Below are positions 23,179 through 33,470 of a DNA stretch of 64,000 bases, piece after piece. The stretch comes from Phytophthora quininea (lineage: Eukaryota > Oomycota > Peronosporomycetes > Peronosporales > Peronosporaceae), in contig JAAVTG010000538.1 of the NCBI GenBank assembly GCA_011947345.1, positions 558,001 to 622,000 of the forward strand. The letters run 5' to 3'. Positions within the stretch are counted from its first letter, which is position 1, and every line of letters begins with the position of its first letter. The translations under genes and the position numbers were made by a program. The notes beneath the pieces are model-generated. The model searched no databases and had not been told where the DNA came from. It was given only the letters and a program-made list of their open reading frames with translations.

Positions 23179-24010
23179 TCAAACCGCGGCACCTGCAGCT
23201 CTAGCAGCTTGATGTTTGGCTATTTCGTCCAATTTTCCAAGGTAAATTTCGTAGTACTTCTACGCCTCCGGGAATTTTTTTCAGGTCGTCATTGGTAATA
23301 TCTCTGATGCGTCTTGTCAGCGCTCTCTTCACGTACTCTTGGCTCCTGTCCATTGCAATCCACACATCAGCCCTCGCCGACATTTCCGCGTCGGAGAAGG
23401 CCTTGATGATCGTCTTCGGAAGGTAATACCCCCCGATAGACTCCACGTGGCAATGTTATCGTCAGACAGCGCTGCGTACTCCTTGTAGATCCTGAACTCC
23501 TTCGTGGCTGCAAGGTCCTTCTTCGCGACAAGGTTCAGTTTCAATTCCATCCAGACGTCGTACGTGGTCGCTTCTTGACGATACCAGCCGTTCAGTCGAT
23601 ACCTCTCAGCCTTCTTCACGAACTTCACGAGAGTTTTGTAGTTTGGATGGTTATTCAACTGTGGGCCAGTCAAAGAAAGACTGATCCCCAACTTTCCCTT
23701 GACATATTCTTCGGATTTCTGGTGTGAGGCTCAGCTTCCCACTTGAAACGGCCTTTTCACCGACGAATACACTGATTTGATCGCATCAAGAGGACCTCCT
23801 CGCTCTTCGGAGTCTTCAGCAGCTTCATCCACGGTTTGTAACAGTCTGCTGGTTGAAATCTTGTTAATTGGAACAGACGCTGAAATGCTGGCGCAAGAGG
23901 ACAACGATGCTCGCCACAAGTAGGACACGACAACGAGGCAGATTACCTGTACTCCGTCAGAAACCTTTGACCTGCGAGAAGAAATTGCCAACTGAACTGA
24001 AGATGACGAG
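23179..24010 (-). pseudogene. RXLR-type secreted effector, degenerate, WY/LWY class
   Basis: The - strand shows a hydrophobic stretch (VLLVASIVVLL / ICLVVVSYLW in alternate frames) near 23900-23950, an RXLR-like motif TSRLLQ (about 23836-23847) and a DSEER motif (about 23800-23808), then helical WY-type repeats such as YRQEATTYDVWMELKL and ARADVWIAMDRS. RLLQ is a variant of RXLR. Frame breaks are needed in the signal-peptide region, near 23720, near 23443 (G run), and near 23275 (A run), and a TAG interrupts the C-terminus before the end at 23179. Because the initiator codon is also absent, I judge it a pseudogene, though some breaks may be sequencing error. Confidence 0.65.
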
Positions 24011-24403
24011 TGGAAGCCTTCGCGGAAACACGGAAGCATAATATTCGATGATGCTGCAGCAGTCCACTACATAATCTTCAACTGATGACACACCAATGCG
24101 CTTCTGTACCGTCTGGCAGAAATGAAAAGGTGTGATAAGGGCAATCGCAGCGATGGGATCGAACTGAGTTGGATTAGTTTAAAACATATTCTCACTTTAT
24201 TGAAAGGCAGAATAATATTAAAAGCGGTTCTCACGTAGTTTTTGTGGAAGTATGTATGCACAAGAATGATCACGAACCAATCATTTCCACTTCAACAAGT
24301 AGGGGTCAACGACTCTTCATTATGTAGGATTATGCATTGCCCAACAGCTCAGTCCCAAGGGACGATTAGAGCGAGCCCCCAAATTGGGTATGCAAGTTCC
24401 CAA
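24011..24403. other. Spacer between effector remnant and DIRS-like element
   Basis: AT-richer sequence with no supported gene. It may include the unseen terminal repeat of the retroelement to its right. Confidence 0.35.
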
Positions 24404-25606
24404 CTAATGCAGAGTCGAGACAGCCCTAGACCCGGATACTAGCTTGGCCGCAATCGTCGATGCTGAATCCTTGCACAGTCTTGTGGAGGACTTGAAGGCG
24501 TCTGATGCGCACCTCCCATGGAACTGAATCGTAAGTGTGTCGATTCCCGCTCAGTACGTGTGCGTGGCGCCACTGGCTCGGGTGAGTGTGAACTGAAACT
24601 TGCGGCGTCAGACCGATGCTCGAAGCTGCCGTTTTGATTGTCTTGGAGAGTTGCGACGACGAGATGCACTCTGGTAGCCCGGACGCGTTCATGTAGACCG
24701 CTGCTGGAATCGTCGGTGGTAATCCGTGCCGAGCCGAGAGAAGCGACAGAGCCCCGAGGACGGGGCATAGAAACTCGTGACCTGAACGTAGTAGCATACG
24801 TGTCGTCGCGGGCCCGTCCTGATTTGACTTGGAGCCGCTGAAGCGGATATGAACCTGTCGCGCTGTTACTGCTGAGAGCGTCGGTAGCTCTTGAATCCAA
24901 AACGACGATGTCATCTGCACGCAGGGCAAACCACTGGAACGTTGGTCGACTTGTGGCAACGATTTCCGACCTCAGGAGGAGGAAAAAGTACGCCAGACAC
25001 ACGACCCTCCCAAAGAGCGCGGGCAGAGGGATCAGGAAACGAGAGGCCACCGTAGCAGTTCTCCAGGAGTGTGAGTGACACGGGGGCCTTGCGCCGAGGG
25101 GCAGGGTCGAGGCGGCTGATCCCCTTGAGAAGCATGCGCACGTGTGGATGTGCCATCAAGAAGGGCATGCCGGCGGACTCGAAGAAATGCCGCACCCCAT
25201 GCAAAGTTCCCATGATGGTCGAGGCGCGAATACGGGATCCGGAGCCAACCTGGAATCCATGTAAGATGAAGTGGGAAATAATCTGAGCCCGGTCGGTGTC
25301 GTCGTCACAGAAGCGGAGCCACCGATCATAGCCGCGAGCAGAAGACCATGCGGTGCATTTCGCTAACGCACTGGAGTATTTGGCGAAGGTGGAGTCGGCA
25401 ACGGAATGCTGGCGGAGATGGAGGGCCAAATCGTCGAGAGCCGATGAACATCCAGCGGAAGAGCCACCTGCGACCAACCGTGTGTTAGCTATGAGTATAG
25501 CGCGGTGAGCGGAGATGCGGGACCCGGCGTCCGCCCTGGTATTGTCGATCCCGGCAACGTGACAAGCAGAGAACCGAAGATGGAGCGTGTGATCCCAGTA
25601 ACCCAA
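24404..25606 (-). pseudogene. Tyrosine recombinase of DIRS-like element
   Basis: The N-terminal core-binding segment reads VADSTFAKYSSALAKCTAW, followed by a helical region (LMAHPHVRMLLKGISR) and a catalytic half in other frames. The C-terminal block reads AGIDTLTIQFHGRC and then KSSTRLC where related elements show HGRW and KxYTRLC, so the nucleophilic Tyr appears to be Ser. Stops and frame changes lie around 24560 and 24950. Terminates at 24404-24406. Confidence 0.65.
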
Positions 25607-25621
25607 AAGCCGTATGAGATC

Positions 25622-28600
25622 TCAAGCACGAAAGTTGCGTGACGATAAACGGTTCTGCCATGCCATTGCCGAAGTATTGTCGATTCGAAAACGAATGTGC
25701 ACGGGTTGTGTGCCGTCAGCAGCGCGAGCCCAGCGCGGACCCCAAGCGTATACGGCGAAGACGCACGACAGTAGCTCACGAAAGTTGATATCGAATCCGT
25801 TGAGATGACCGGACTTGAACGCAGCGATCAATGCCAACTCCCCGGTGGTGAATTGGTACGTAAAGGCTGTTTTGGGGTGACATCCAGGGCACAAAGCCCA
25901 AAATTGCTGGCGTCGATCTCGACGAAAAGACCGGTTCAGGAAGACCGTTGAAAAACTCAAAGGGAACACCATTGAGAGAAGGCGAGTGGAGAATATGCCA
26001 CCACCAGAACAGATCTTGGCGCATGGGTGGGGAGATCGACACGACCTGAAAGCGGATCAGATTTGACTCTCGTAGGCGAAGCCATTGCAGAAACGGTCGG
26101 GCTGGCCGAATGCAGGTCGCCACGTGGCGGAGACTGCCGAGAAGGGACCGGAATTGACGTCGTGACAGCTCCGGCGCATGAAAAGCGTTGGAGATGAGGG
26201 CACGAGCCTTATGGATCTTGACTGCCGGCATAGACACCGTTCCCGCAATTGAGTCAAACTTCAGGCCCAGAACGGTCTGATCCATCGCCCACAGGGTGAA
26301 CTTGTCATCATTGACAGCGTCGCAGCCCAGGATGGATGTCATAGCAAAGCAAGGTGACCGCTCCATCTCCTCACAGGTGTGTCCGACGTCGGCAGCAACG
26401 TTAACGTGGTCATCAACCCAGTGATAACTGAAAAACCCGTGTGGGTTAGTGGAGTTGTAGTGCGAGCCGTGAACGAAGGCGATGGCACCACCCACCACTT
26501 CATAGACCCCCGGGAACCAGTCCAGCCGAAGGGTGCCGACAATTCAATCACCAGTGCGTCGTCGGCCTCGATCCGGCCTGCAAAATTGTGGACGCTGCAG
26601 CTGTGGATGCTGATGTTTCGGAAAGCAGCAGCCATATCGCCAGCCATGAGCTTGACGAAAATGTCGGGCCGGTCCTTTTTCAGCCGAAAGATCTCTCGGA
26701 CAATCGCGTCGCAGTGTTCGTACTCAGGCCGTGGTATGCTGCTTGGGTCCGTGCAGTCGTTGATAGAGGCGCCGTCGGTAAAGGACAGATCATGGATAAC
26801 CCGTCCAGACGACTGAGGGTCTCCTGTGGCATAATGCCGGGGAAATCCTCCGAAAGGCCCCGGCCCGTCTTTGGACCACCTCAAGTTCAAGTGAAGGTGT
26901 GCCACACCAATTTCGGATCACTCCTCAACGTGTGTGGACCACCCCGCTTTGGGACCTAAATTAGGAACCTGTCCGCCGAACCACGAAGTCCGGACCGAGC
27001 GCAAGCATATTCAGATCAAGACGAATCAGGATCGTGCTGCCCATCCGCCGCAGAGAAACTGGCCGGCCCTCTGCAGATCCCAGTTGAAATCCCCAAACAG
27101 ACGACGGGCAAGCCATGCTGAACCCTCCGGTTTATAGTGGAATCAAGTCAAGGTTCCCAAACCATAGTCGATACGAGTGGTAGGATCCCGTTTGTAGGGA
27201 CGTAATCCGTCCCAGCGGAGTGCGCTGGGGCGGCCCAAAATTCAGTCTCCCATTTCCCTTCAAGAGCGCAAGTCGAACCTCTACGCAGTGCGGACCGCTG
27301 CATCTTTGGAGACTAGGAGCGCGGCACCGCCGGACCACGCGTGAGGCTATAACGGTAATATCTCAATTCTCTCTGCCTACATTTCCCAAAGGAAGCTAGG
27401 CACTTCATATTTGTGTGTTCCCGGAGTGCGGTCTAGCCGGCACGGGTATATACATTTTATATTTTCAGGGTCTCGCCCTTGGAGTCCTACTCCAAAAGTT
27501 TTGGGCTATCGCCCTTGGGTATCAAACCCAAAAGAACCGAGTGTATTTTATTGAGTGCCGTATTCCTGGGCCCGAACCTTGGTAGTAGGTTCCGGACCCG
27601 TTGTGTATTTATCTACTACCCCAAGCGTACCAGTACCAGGTCGAGGCGTTCCCGAACATCCTCAGTGACCGTTCAGTGATTAAACAACCATTTTCGAAGG
27701 GGTACACAAGGTGAAGGTACTGACCGGCCCAGGGCCCTTCCGTTCCCGGTTCCCGAGAACTTTTACGTGGAAGGATCCCCAGGCCACGGCCCCGGATAAA
27801 TCCCTCGTCCGGGCGGAGCCGTCTATCTCACTGGGAGTATCACGTGTACACCGGAAGTGGTTAAAGCCCCAAGCGCTACATCACACTCCGCCGGCCTTGT
27901 CCACAACCCCGAAGGGACTAATGTAGATCTCCGGCCATATCTCCAGCAAGTCGCTATCTAATACCAAGCACCGCCATGCATCCTGTTCTTTGCGGACGTT
28001 TTTCGAAGCACGTTGACTCATTCCTCGGCGGAGCCGTGGTTTGGAGGGGACGATGCTGGCTGGGCGGCACCCGGGACAGCTGAACGCGGGCGCCCTCCTT
28101 CGCAATCTGCAGCAGTTCAGCGAGGCGAGGGTACCCTTCGCAGATCGTTGAAATCACCTCGGGAACGAGGCTCTTATTAGGCCGATAGTCGGAGGGCGTT
28201 TGGCCACAAACCAGCTCCACAAACTTGGCGAGGGGAATCCGTGTACGACGAACATACTCGGACAGAACGGCCTTTAGCGACAGGTTGAGCAAGTTTTCAG
28301 CACCTCGCCGCTGGTGGGGATACGGTCGGTCCGGAAGTGCCAGTCCAACCTGCGCAAGAGCATCGTTGATCTGGCGTAGTCGAATATCCTCTGAAAGGCT
28401 TGAACGTGCCAATGCATTTCGTGCTAGTTCTGTCGCGACAGCGGCAAAGACCACCGGCCGAAGGCGGAGCGGTGACGAGATCTCGTGACTGTTACCAGAG
28501 CGTTGCTGTCCGTGGGCCGCCGCCGCCGACCGAGTGATCTCACGGGTCTCCATCCTGCTACTGGCGACCGGCCGGACACTCGTTGTGGACGACGGGGAGG

Positions 28601-28850
28601 GCCGTGCTGCCGCCCGGAGCGCCGATGACCGTTTGCCCAAACGCGAAGAACGCGCTGGGTATGGCGGTACAGTGACCGCTGGCGCGGAAGATGCTGCACA
28701 TGGCGTGGTGACCGATGGCGCGCGTGGTACATCCAATACGTGGGGATGTATCTCTCGACCGTGACGGACGACCGATGACTCAGTGCATGTGCGGTAGGAA
28801 GAGCCTTGTGTATTAGCTGGATTACTCCGCGGGATGGACCGAAGTGACAC
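25622..28850 (-). pseudogene. Reverse transcriptase-RNase H of DIRS-like element (split by solo LTR)
   Basis: The 5' part (28850 to 27886) ends in FGVVDKAGG; the frame resumes beyond the LTR with DPQSSGRVIHDLSFTDG, an RT fingers motif. The active-site box reads YHWVDDHVNVA at about 26400-26420, and an RNase H region follows (FDINFRELLSCVFAVYAWG and FRIDNTSA, about 25650-25800). Frame breaks include a lost C (- strand) at 26512-26514 and one near 28000. Confidence 0.7.
26825..27885. mobile_element. Solo LTR (1061 bp) inside the DIRS-like RT
   Basis: Starts TGTGGCATAATGCC and ends CTACATCACA (TGTG...CACA, TG...CA), flanked by 4-bp CTCC at 26821-26824 and 27886-27889. Removing it joins the RT motifs AGG and DPQSSGR in register. 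No coding sequence; contains short inverted GGACCGGGC-type patches. Confidence 0.8.
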
Positions 28851-28874
28851 TGAGTCACTATCACCTCGGCCTCC

Positions 28875-29834
28875 TCAAGCACGACGATCGCCGTCCCGGT
28901 GGCAGTAGCGCGCCTCGCGGTCGTAGTCGTGGCGCGGGCGGTGCTCTCGCTCGGACCTGTCCTTACCGCGTCGGTAGGCATACTCTGCCCATTCACGAAG
29001 ACGACGGGGTACGTGTTCGTTCCAGTCGTGGGTGCGGGACGGGTGGGCCCATCGCGTCCCGGTACCGCCGAGGCATTCAACACCTGCGAGGTAGCGTAGG
29101 CAGGGTTCTTGGTCGCGGCTGTTGACTGGAATCAGCGCGCGGATCTCCTCCGGAATGCCCCGTTGCCGTGGGCAGGTTGCCCCATAGTCGCGAGTAGGTC
29201 CAGAGGTGCGGTACCGGGAATCGGCACCTGTGCTCGAATACTTGGCGTTGGCGGCGTGGAGCGCGTTGACGAAAGCCATCGACCAGTCTTGAGCGTAGTA
29301 GTCGATATCGTCTACTGCACGGCAGAACTGCGTCCACCATGCAGGTTCGTCGAGCTGAAGGTGGCCAAGAGCCGCGCCCAACCACTTATTCACGTACATC
29401 AGCGTCAAGTTGACTCGAATCCCGGAGTTGTTCGCGTCCGACTTCTTGTCCTGGACCACAAAGGGCCTCAATTTGATCACCAGCCCGATCATGTGTCCGT
29501 ACCACAGATCCGCGTCCAATCCGTCCAAGATGTCGTCGTAGCCGCGACAGTGTGCCTCAGCCCGCGCCAGGGCCGCTGAAGGGCAAAAGTCGCTGGCAAA
29601 GTTCTCATTCGTGGATCCTACGACGAGGGCCGACGCCTCGCTTTCAGACCGGAAATGTAGGACGGTCAAACCCTGAGCACCGAGGCGGTCGCTGAACAAA
29701 GCCATCAGAACGGCCGAGGTCGTCCGGAATGCAACGCAGCTCGACTCACGCAAACCTAGCACAAAGGACATTGGAGAGACGGACACACCATTTTGGGGAC
29801 TCAGTTTCTTGAACATGCGGTGTGCCGCTTGCAC
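28875..29834 (-). CDS. Gag-like protein of DIRS-like element
   Basis: About 320 codons, the first codon being GTG; the first Met is MFKKLSPQNG. It contains an alpha-helical centre (NLTLMYVNKWLGAALGHLQL) and a Cys/His patch (CLRYLAGVECLGG...HPSRTHDW) similar in placement to the nucleic-acid binding region of oomycete DIRS gags, then an Arg-rich tail. Likely the particle or RNA-binding protein of the element. Confidence 0.6.
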   Translation of the reverse strand: MQAAHRMFKKLSPQNGVSVSPMSFVLGLRESSCVAFRTTSAVLMALFSDRLGAQGLTVLHFRSESEASALVVGSTNENFASDFCPSAALARAEAHCRGYDDILDGLDADLWYGHMIGLVIKLRPFVVQDKKSDANNSGIRVNLTLMYVNKWLGAALGHLQLDEPAWWTQFCRAVDDIDYYAQDWSMAFVNALHAANAKYSSTGADSRYRTSGPTRDYGATCPRQRGIPEEIRALIPVNSRDQEPCLRYLAGVECLGGTGTRWAHPSRTHDWNEHVPRRLREWAEYAYRRGKDRSEREHRPRHDYDREARYCHRDGDRRA

Positions 29835-30065
29835 ATGAACTGCTACGAGGGCTCATAGATCAGGAAACTCCTCCCGTTTTTGCCTGTACTGTACGAGTAT
29901 TGAATCTTCACTTTTTATGGCAAATCGGGCTTTATAAACGTGCACTTCAGAGTAAGGGGTAGGTAAGTAGCTCCGTTTTAGCGTCTTAGTTGCTACGAAT
30001 TATGCCACAGCTCAAATCAACTATGATTTTACCCAATCACTGGGTAGGAACGGCGAAGGAGCTGA
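29835..30065. other. Spacer
   Basis: No gene seen. May include the outer end of the DIRS-like element. Confidence 0.3.
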
Positions 30066-30599
30066 GGGCCGTTCTTATTTTTCGACTCCCAGGTCCCGGG
30101 AGCAAATTGGCTGGTTTGCTAGTGCTCGGGACGCCCACCCCCCGTAATTCTCCCGCTCCCAAGTGTTTTTCGCGTCGCCCGGACTGGGAGGGTTGGTACT
30201 CGAGCAACCACGATGGAGGAGCTTGAGCGCGTGGAGAGCGCGATGGAGGACTCCAGGACGTGAAGTGCGAACGCGCTTTGTGGTGAGTGCAGGCGCTGAG
30301 AGGCCACCCCGCGTCGCAGAATAAGGCGTCCTACTTCGAAGCTTTGCGAGCAAGCATGCTGGTTGCTGGTGTCATTACAGCAACAGGTGTCGTGCAAGAC
30401 GCTTTTCAACAAGCGAAGCAGAGCAGAAAGACACCCGGCTGCGTATTTCGGCTGCTAAATGTGCTATTTTTGGACAGCTGCTGCGATGGCTTGCTGACCT
30501 TGGGTGATCCCGCAACCCGACATGCACTTGACACGCATACTATCGGGTATGCTTCAGACTACTGAAGTGCTGTTACAGATACGTACAACGATGAGGACA

Positions 30600-31355
30600 A
30601 CGACAGCTTAATGTTGTTTTGCATCTACTCAAGGATTGTTCTAGTGTTGACCCTGCAGCTTGCAGACGCCACAATAGCAAGAAGCTGCGGTCTATCTGGA
30701 AGGATGTTGTCAGTGACTACCGTGAGGTCGACGCGCGATTCACTGCGTCAAGCAACAAAGCACCAATTACAGCGTTCGACCAGGGCAGAATCGATCTCGA
30801 TTAGCTTCATTTACTAACGACAGAAACCAAGTCAAACTTCCATGCGTGCGTTATCCAGCTGCTGCCAGAGAACATGAGAGCCGACTCGGGTTAAGGTGGC
30901 TCCGGTGCGTCGAAAGCCCCAGCGAAGGTAACACAGGGAAAGCATGGTAAGCTTAAATTGTCTTTATATTCACGAAGAGCATTAAACTGACTGTATAAAT
31001 AAATAGGATCACGAGCCGCAGATGCAATAGTCGAAGTCCTCAAGAGCATGGTCGACAATGAAGACAAGGCTCAACTGAAAAAGTGGCAGATTGACTTTTC
31101 GAGGAAATCATCACCTTGAAGAGAGAAAAATCCCAGTGCGATAAGGAGCGTGCAGCAACAATGAAGGCTGCCCTTCTTAGGAAAAAGAAGGATTCGATAG
31201 ACTTGTTGGTGGGGCTGCAGAGAAATCTGAGGCAAATGCGCCGTGGGTTAGCAGAGCTCTTGCAGCAAGGATGTTCAGAGGAAGACAGCGATGTGAATGA
31301 CTTACATCGCTGCATCAAAAAGCTGGGGAGTGAGATGGAGTCGCACCTAATCTGA
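30600..31355 (+). pseudogene. Harbinger accessory (Myb/SANT- plus coiled-coil-like) protein, broken
   Basis: The frame around 30619-30804 reads KLRSIWKDVVSDYREVDARFTASSNK, resembling the trihelix/Myb-like domain of Harbinger second proteins. After a stop it resumes with a Lys/Glu-rich helical segment (31116-31355, AALLRKKKDSIDLLVGLQRNLRQMRRG). Together these suggest the DNA-binding partner of the transposase, now broken. Confidence 0.45.
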
Positions 31356-32316
31356 TCAGCTCAATAGATACGACTTGGCAGCGATTTTGTTGACTATCTT
31401 AATTCTTGGCTTGACCTTCCACTTGCTTATTTCGCTGGATGTTGTGATGAGGCCTTCTATAGCCTTGAAACCATATAAAACGGCGTATCTCTTCACGGAG
31501 TATCCATGTACGATAGGGTTTCTGTATCGACGCTGGAAGGAATGCATCCGAGCGTTCGACTGTCAAGGCCTTGTTGCTGCCGTCAGCTCAACGGTATGGA
31601 GTTAGCATAGTTTCTGTAGGCATTATCTCCCACGAGATAGACACCAAGTGGATGATTAGAACAAATTGTATGTAGAGAAGAAAGCTGAAAAGCTCGCATA
31701 TCATTTTGTGCCACCGAAACACTTCATAGAAAAAAGATGTAAAACGAGAGAGATGATCGCGCGGTGCCTGAACACTAACTCCATAGCAATTGTAGTGACC
31801 AGAAAATAGGGTGTTATATGATCATTTTCACGTTTGGTAGGAGTTTTTAACGCGGCAAAGCCATCCATTAACAGCACCAATACATCCTCTAAGTGCACCA
31901 TGCAAGCTAAGATTTTCAAATGCTTCACATTGAGCTTTCATCTCTGTTTCTGTGGAAGAAAACCTAATCGCCAACGACTCACACGAAATCAATGCGTTCA
32001 TACGGGAGCTCACATAACGACAAACCGCAGGCACGCTAAATGAGGCAGTAGCTGAAATGTCCTCATAGGAACTTCCTGCTAGCCAGCTTAACGTACAATG
32101 CAACACAATTTCTACACGAAACGTGGTATAAGGGTGAAAAATACGCAGAATCGGTTCTGGCAACTCATTCAGCTGCTCGAACGCGCCGAAATTCATTCTA
32201 TAGCAACGCTGAAAGTGTCCAGGGTGGGTCAGCACCTCAGCTACGTGTTGTTCCCTTATAAACTTGGATCCAGAAAGTTTCTCGCTACGCTCATTTAATG
32301 AATTTATGAAAATCAA
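31356..32316 (-). pseudogene. PIF/Harbinger transposase (DDE_4-like), broken
   Basis: From 32316 down: CYRMNFGAFEQLNELPEPIL, then TLSWLAGSSYEDISATASFSVPAVCRYV and ALRGCIGAVNGWLCRVK, where the last is the first catalytic Asp region (Asp replaced by Asn, GAVNGW instead of A(I/V)DGW). The frame then changes and fades towards 31356. It is non-functional on sequence. Confidence 0.65.
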
Positions 32317-32640
32317 TGCCCATACATTTACCAGTTCTTTGTCTTCGTCTGCCTGCTGTACGGTATTCGTGGCTTGCTGCAGCTCGATCGTGTCCTCTGA
32401 TCGTCTTTGTGAATGGCCGTGAGTGACTGTGAGGACAATATTAAATTAGGTAGATATAACTATATAGTGACGTAGTAGTGTGGATAACACAAAATTCCAA
32501 AATCCCACACAGTGGTTCTTATTTCAGGAGAAATCCCAGAGGGAGATCGTCCCAACCTCTCGAGAAAATAAGAACGGCCCGAAGCCACTAGTCATAAACT
32601 TCAAAAAGTCCGAATGGCCGACATTTGCCTAGTTTTGACA

Positions 32641-33470
32641 GCTACGAAGGAGTTTAAGATGACCTACTCAATAGATATGCGTTGGAGAGGCGTCGTGCTC
32701 ACGAATTTAAACACAACTACTGTAACTAGCGATTCAGTACTCTCTGTTCGTAGTTTATGTCGATTGTATAGACATTCGTGCAAACTGGAAGCGTTCTTAA
32801 GTACCAACCAAGGTCCAAGACATCGATGTGGCCAAGCGATGTTTGTTCGTTTTGTTCGACAATACGTCGTACATCATCATTGTTTCTCTATTTGAGGAAC
32901 TACGGCTTGAGCTTCGTGCTCGCTGCAAGGATTCTATGAACCTGTCTGATGCAACTATCTGTAGGGCTCTATGCTTCGACCTACAGTTAACCAGGAAAGT
33001 TCTCACGAAGCGTGTCCGCGAGGCTGTTCCGAGGAACGCCGCGAGTACGTCTCTCGCCTGCTACCATTCTACAACGGTCCCGATTAACTCGTCTTTATCA
33101 ACATAACATCCAACAATGGAAGATATTTTATTCCTGCCAATTATGTTTTTAAAAGTTTTTTTCCTTCGTTCTTAAGTCAGTCCTTCGTTGCTATGTGTGG
33201 TCAGCTAGAAATATCCCTGCCGAAATCAGCGTGCCGTTCAACCGCGGCATATCCGTGTCCATTTAATAACAATGGATGTGGAAGTTTTTATGGATAAATG
33301 TTGAGGAAACGTTCACACGTGTGGACGTCCACGGTGTTTTCAAAGCAAAAATCCCCGATTCTTTTAACCAAGGTCTTGCCGCGTTCCATTGTTGTGATCG
33401 ACAATGCTAAAATTCATATTTACTGAGGGCTATAAGACAAAAAGATGAAGTAGTAGAGATCATGTATAGC
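32641..33470 (+). pseudogene. Second Tc1/IS630-like transposase relic
   Basis: MTYSIDMRWRGVVLT at about 32659 parallels the N-terminus of the relic at 18468, DATICRALCFDLQLTRKVL (about 32948-33005) parallels its ATICRALRFDFCLTRK, and SIVVIDNAKIHIY (about 33390-33425) its DNAKIH core. Numerous stops and shifts. It lies directly beside the Harbinger element. Confidence 0.65.

Larger units (their letters stand above)
24404..29834 (-). mobile_element. DIRS-like tyrosine-recombinase retrotransposon, decayed
   Basis: On the - strand the order is gag-like, reverse transcriptase, RNase H, tyrosine recombinase, with no integrase or protease, the layout of DIRS-type retroelements. Multiple frame breaks are present and a 1061-bp solo LTR sits in the RT region. 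I could not identify its terminal repeats, so the limits given are those of the coding part only. Confidence 0.75.
30066..32580. mobile_element. PIF/Harbinger-like DNA transposon (2515 bp)
   Basis: A 16-bp perfect inverted repeat GGGCCGTTCTTATTTT marks both ends (30066-30081, and its complement at 32565-32580). Inside are a Harbinger-type transposase on - and a helical accessory frame on +, the usual two-gene layout. I do not see a clean 3-bp target duplication (TGA on the left, GAA on the right), so the insertion is old or the flanks have changed. Confidence 0.75.
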
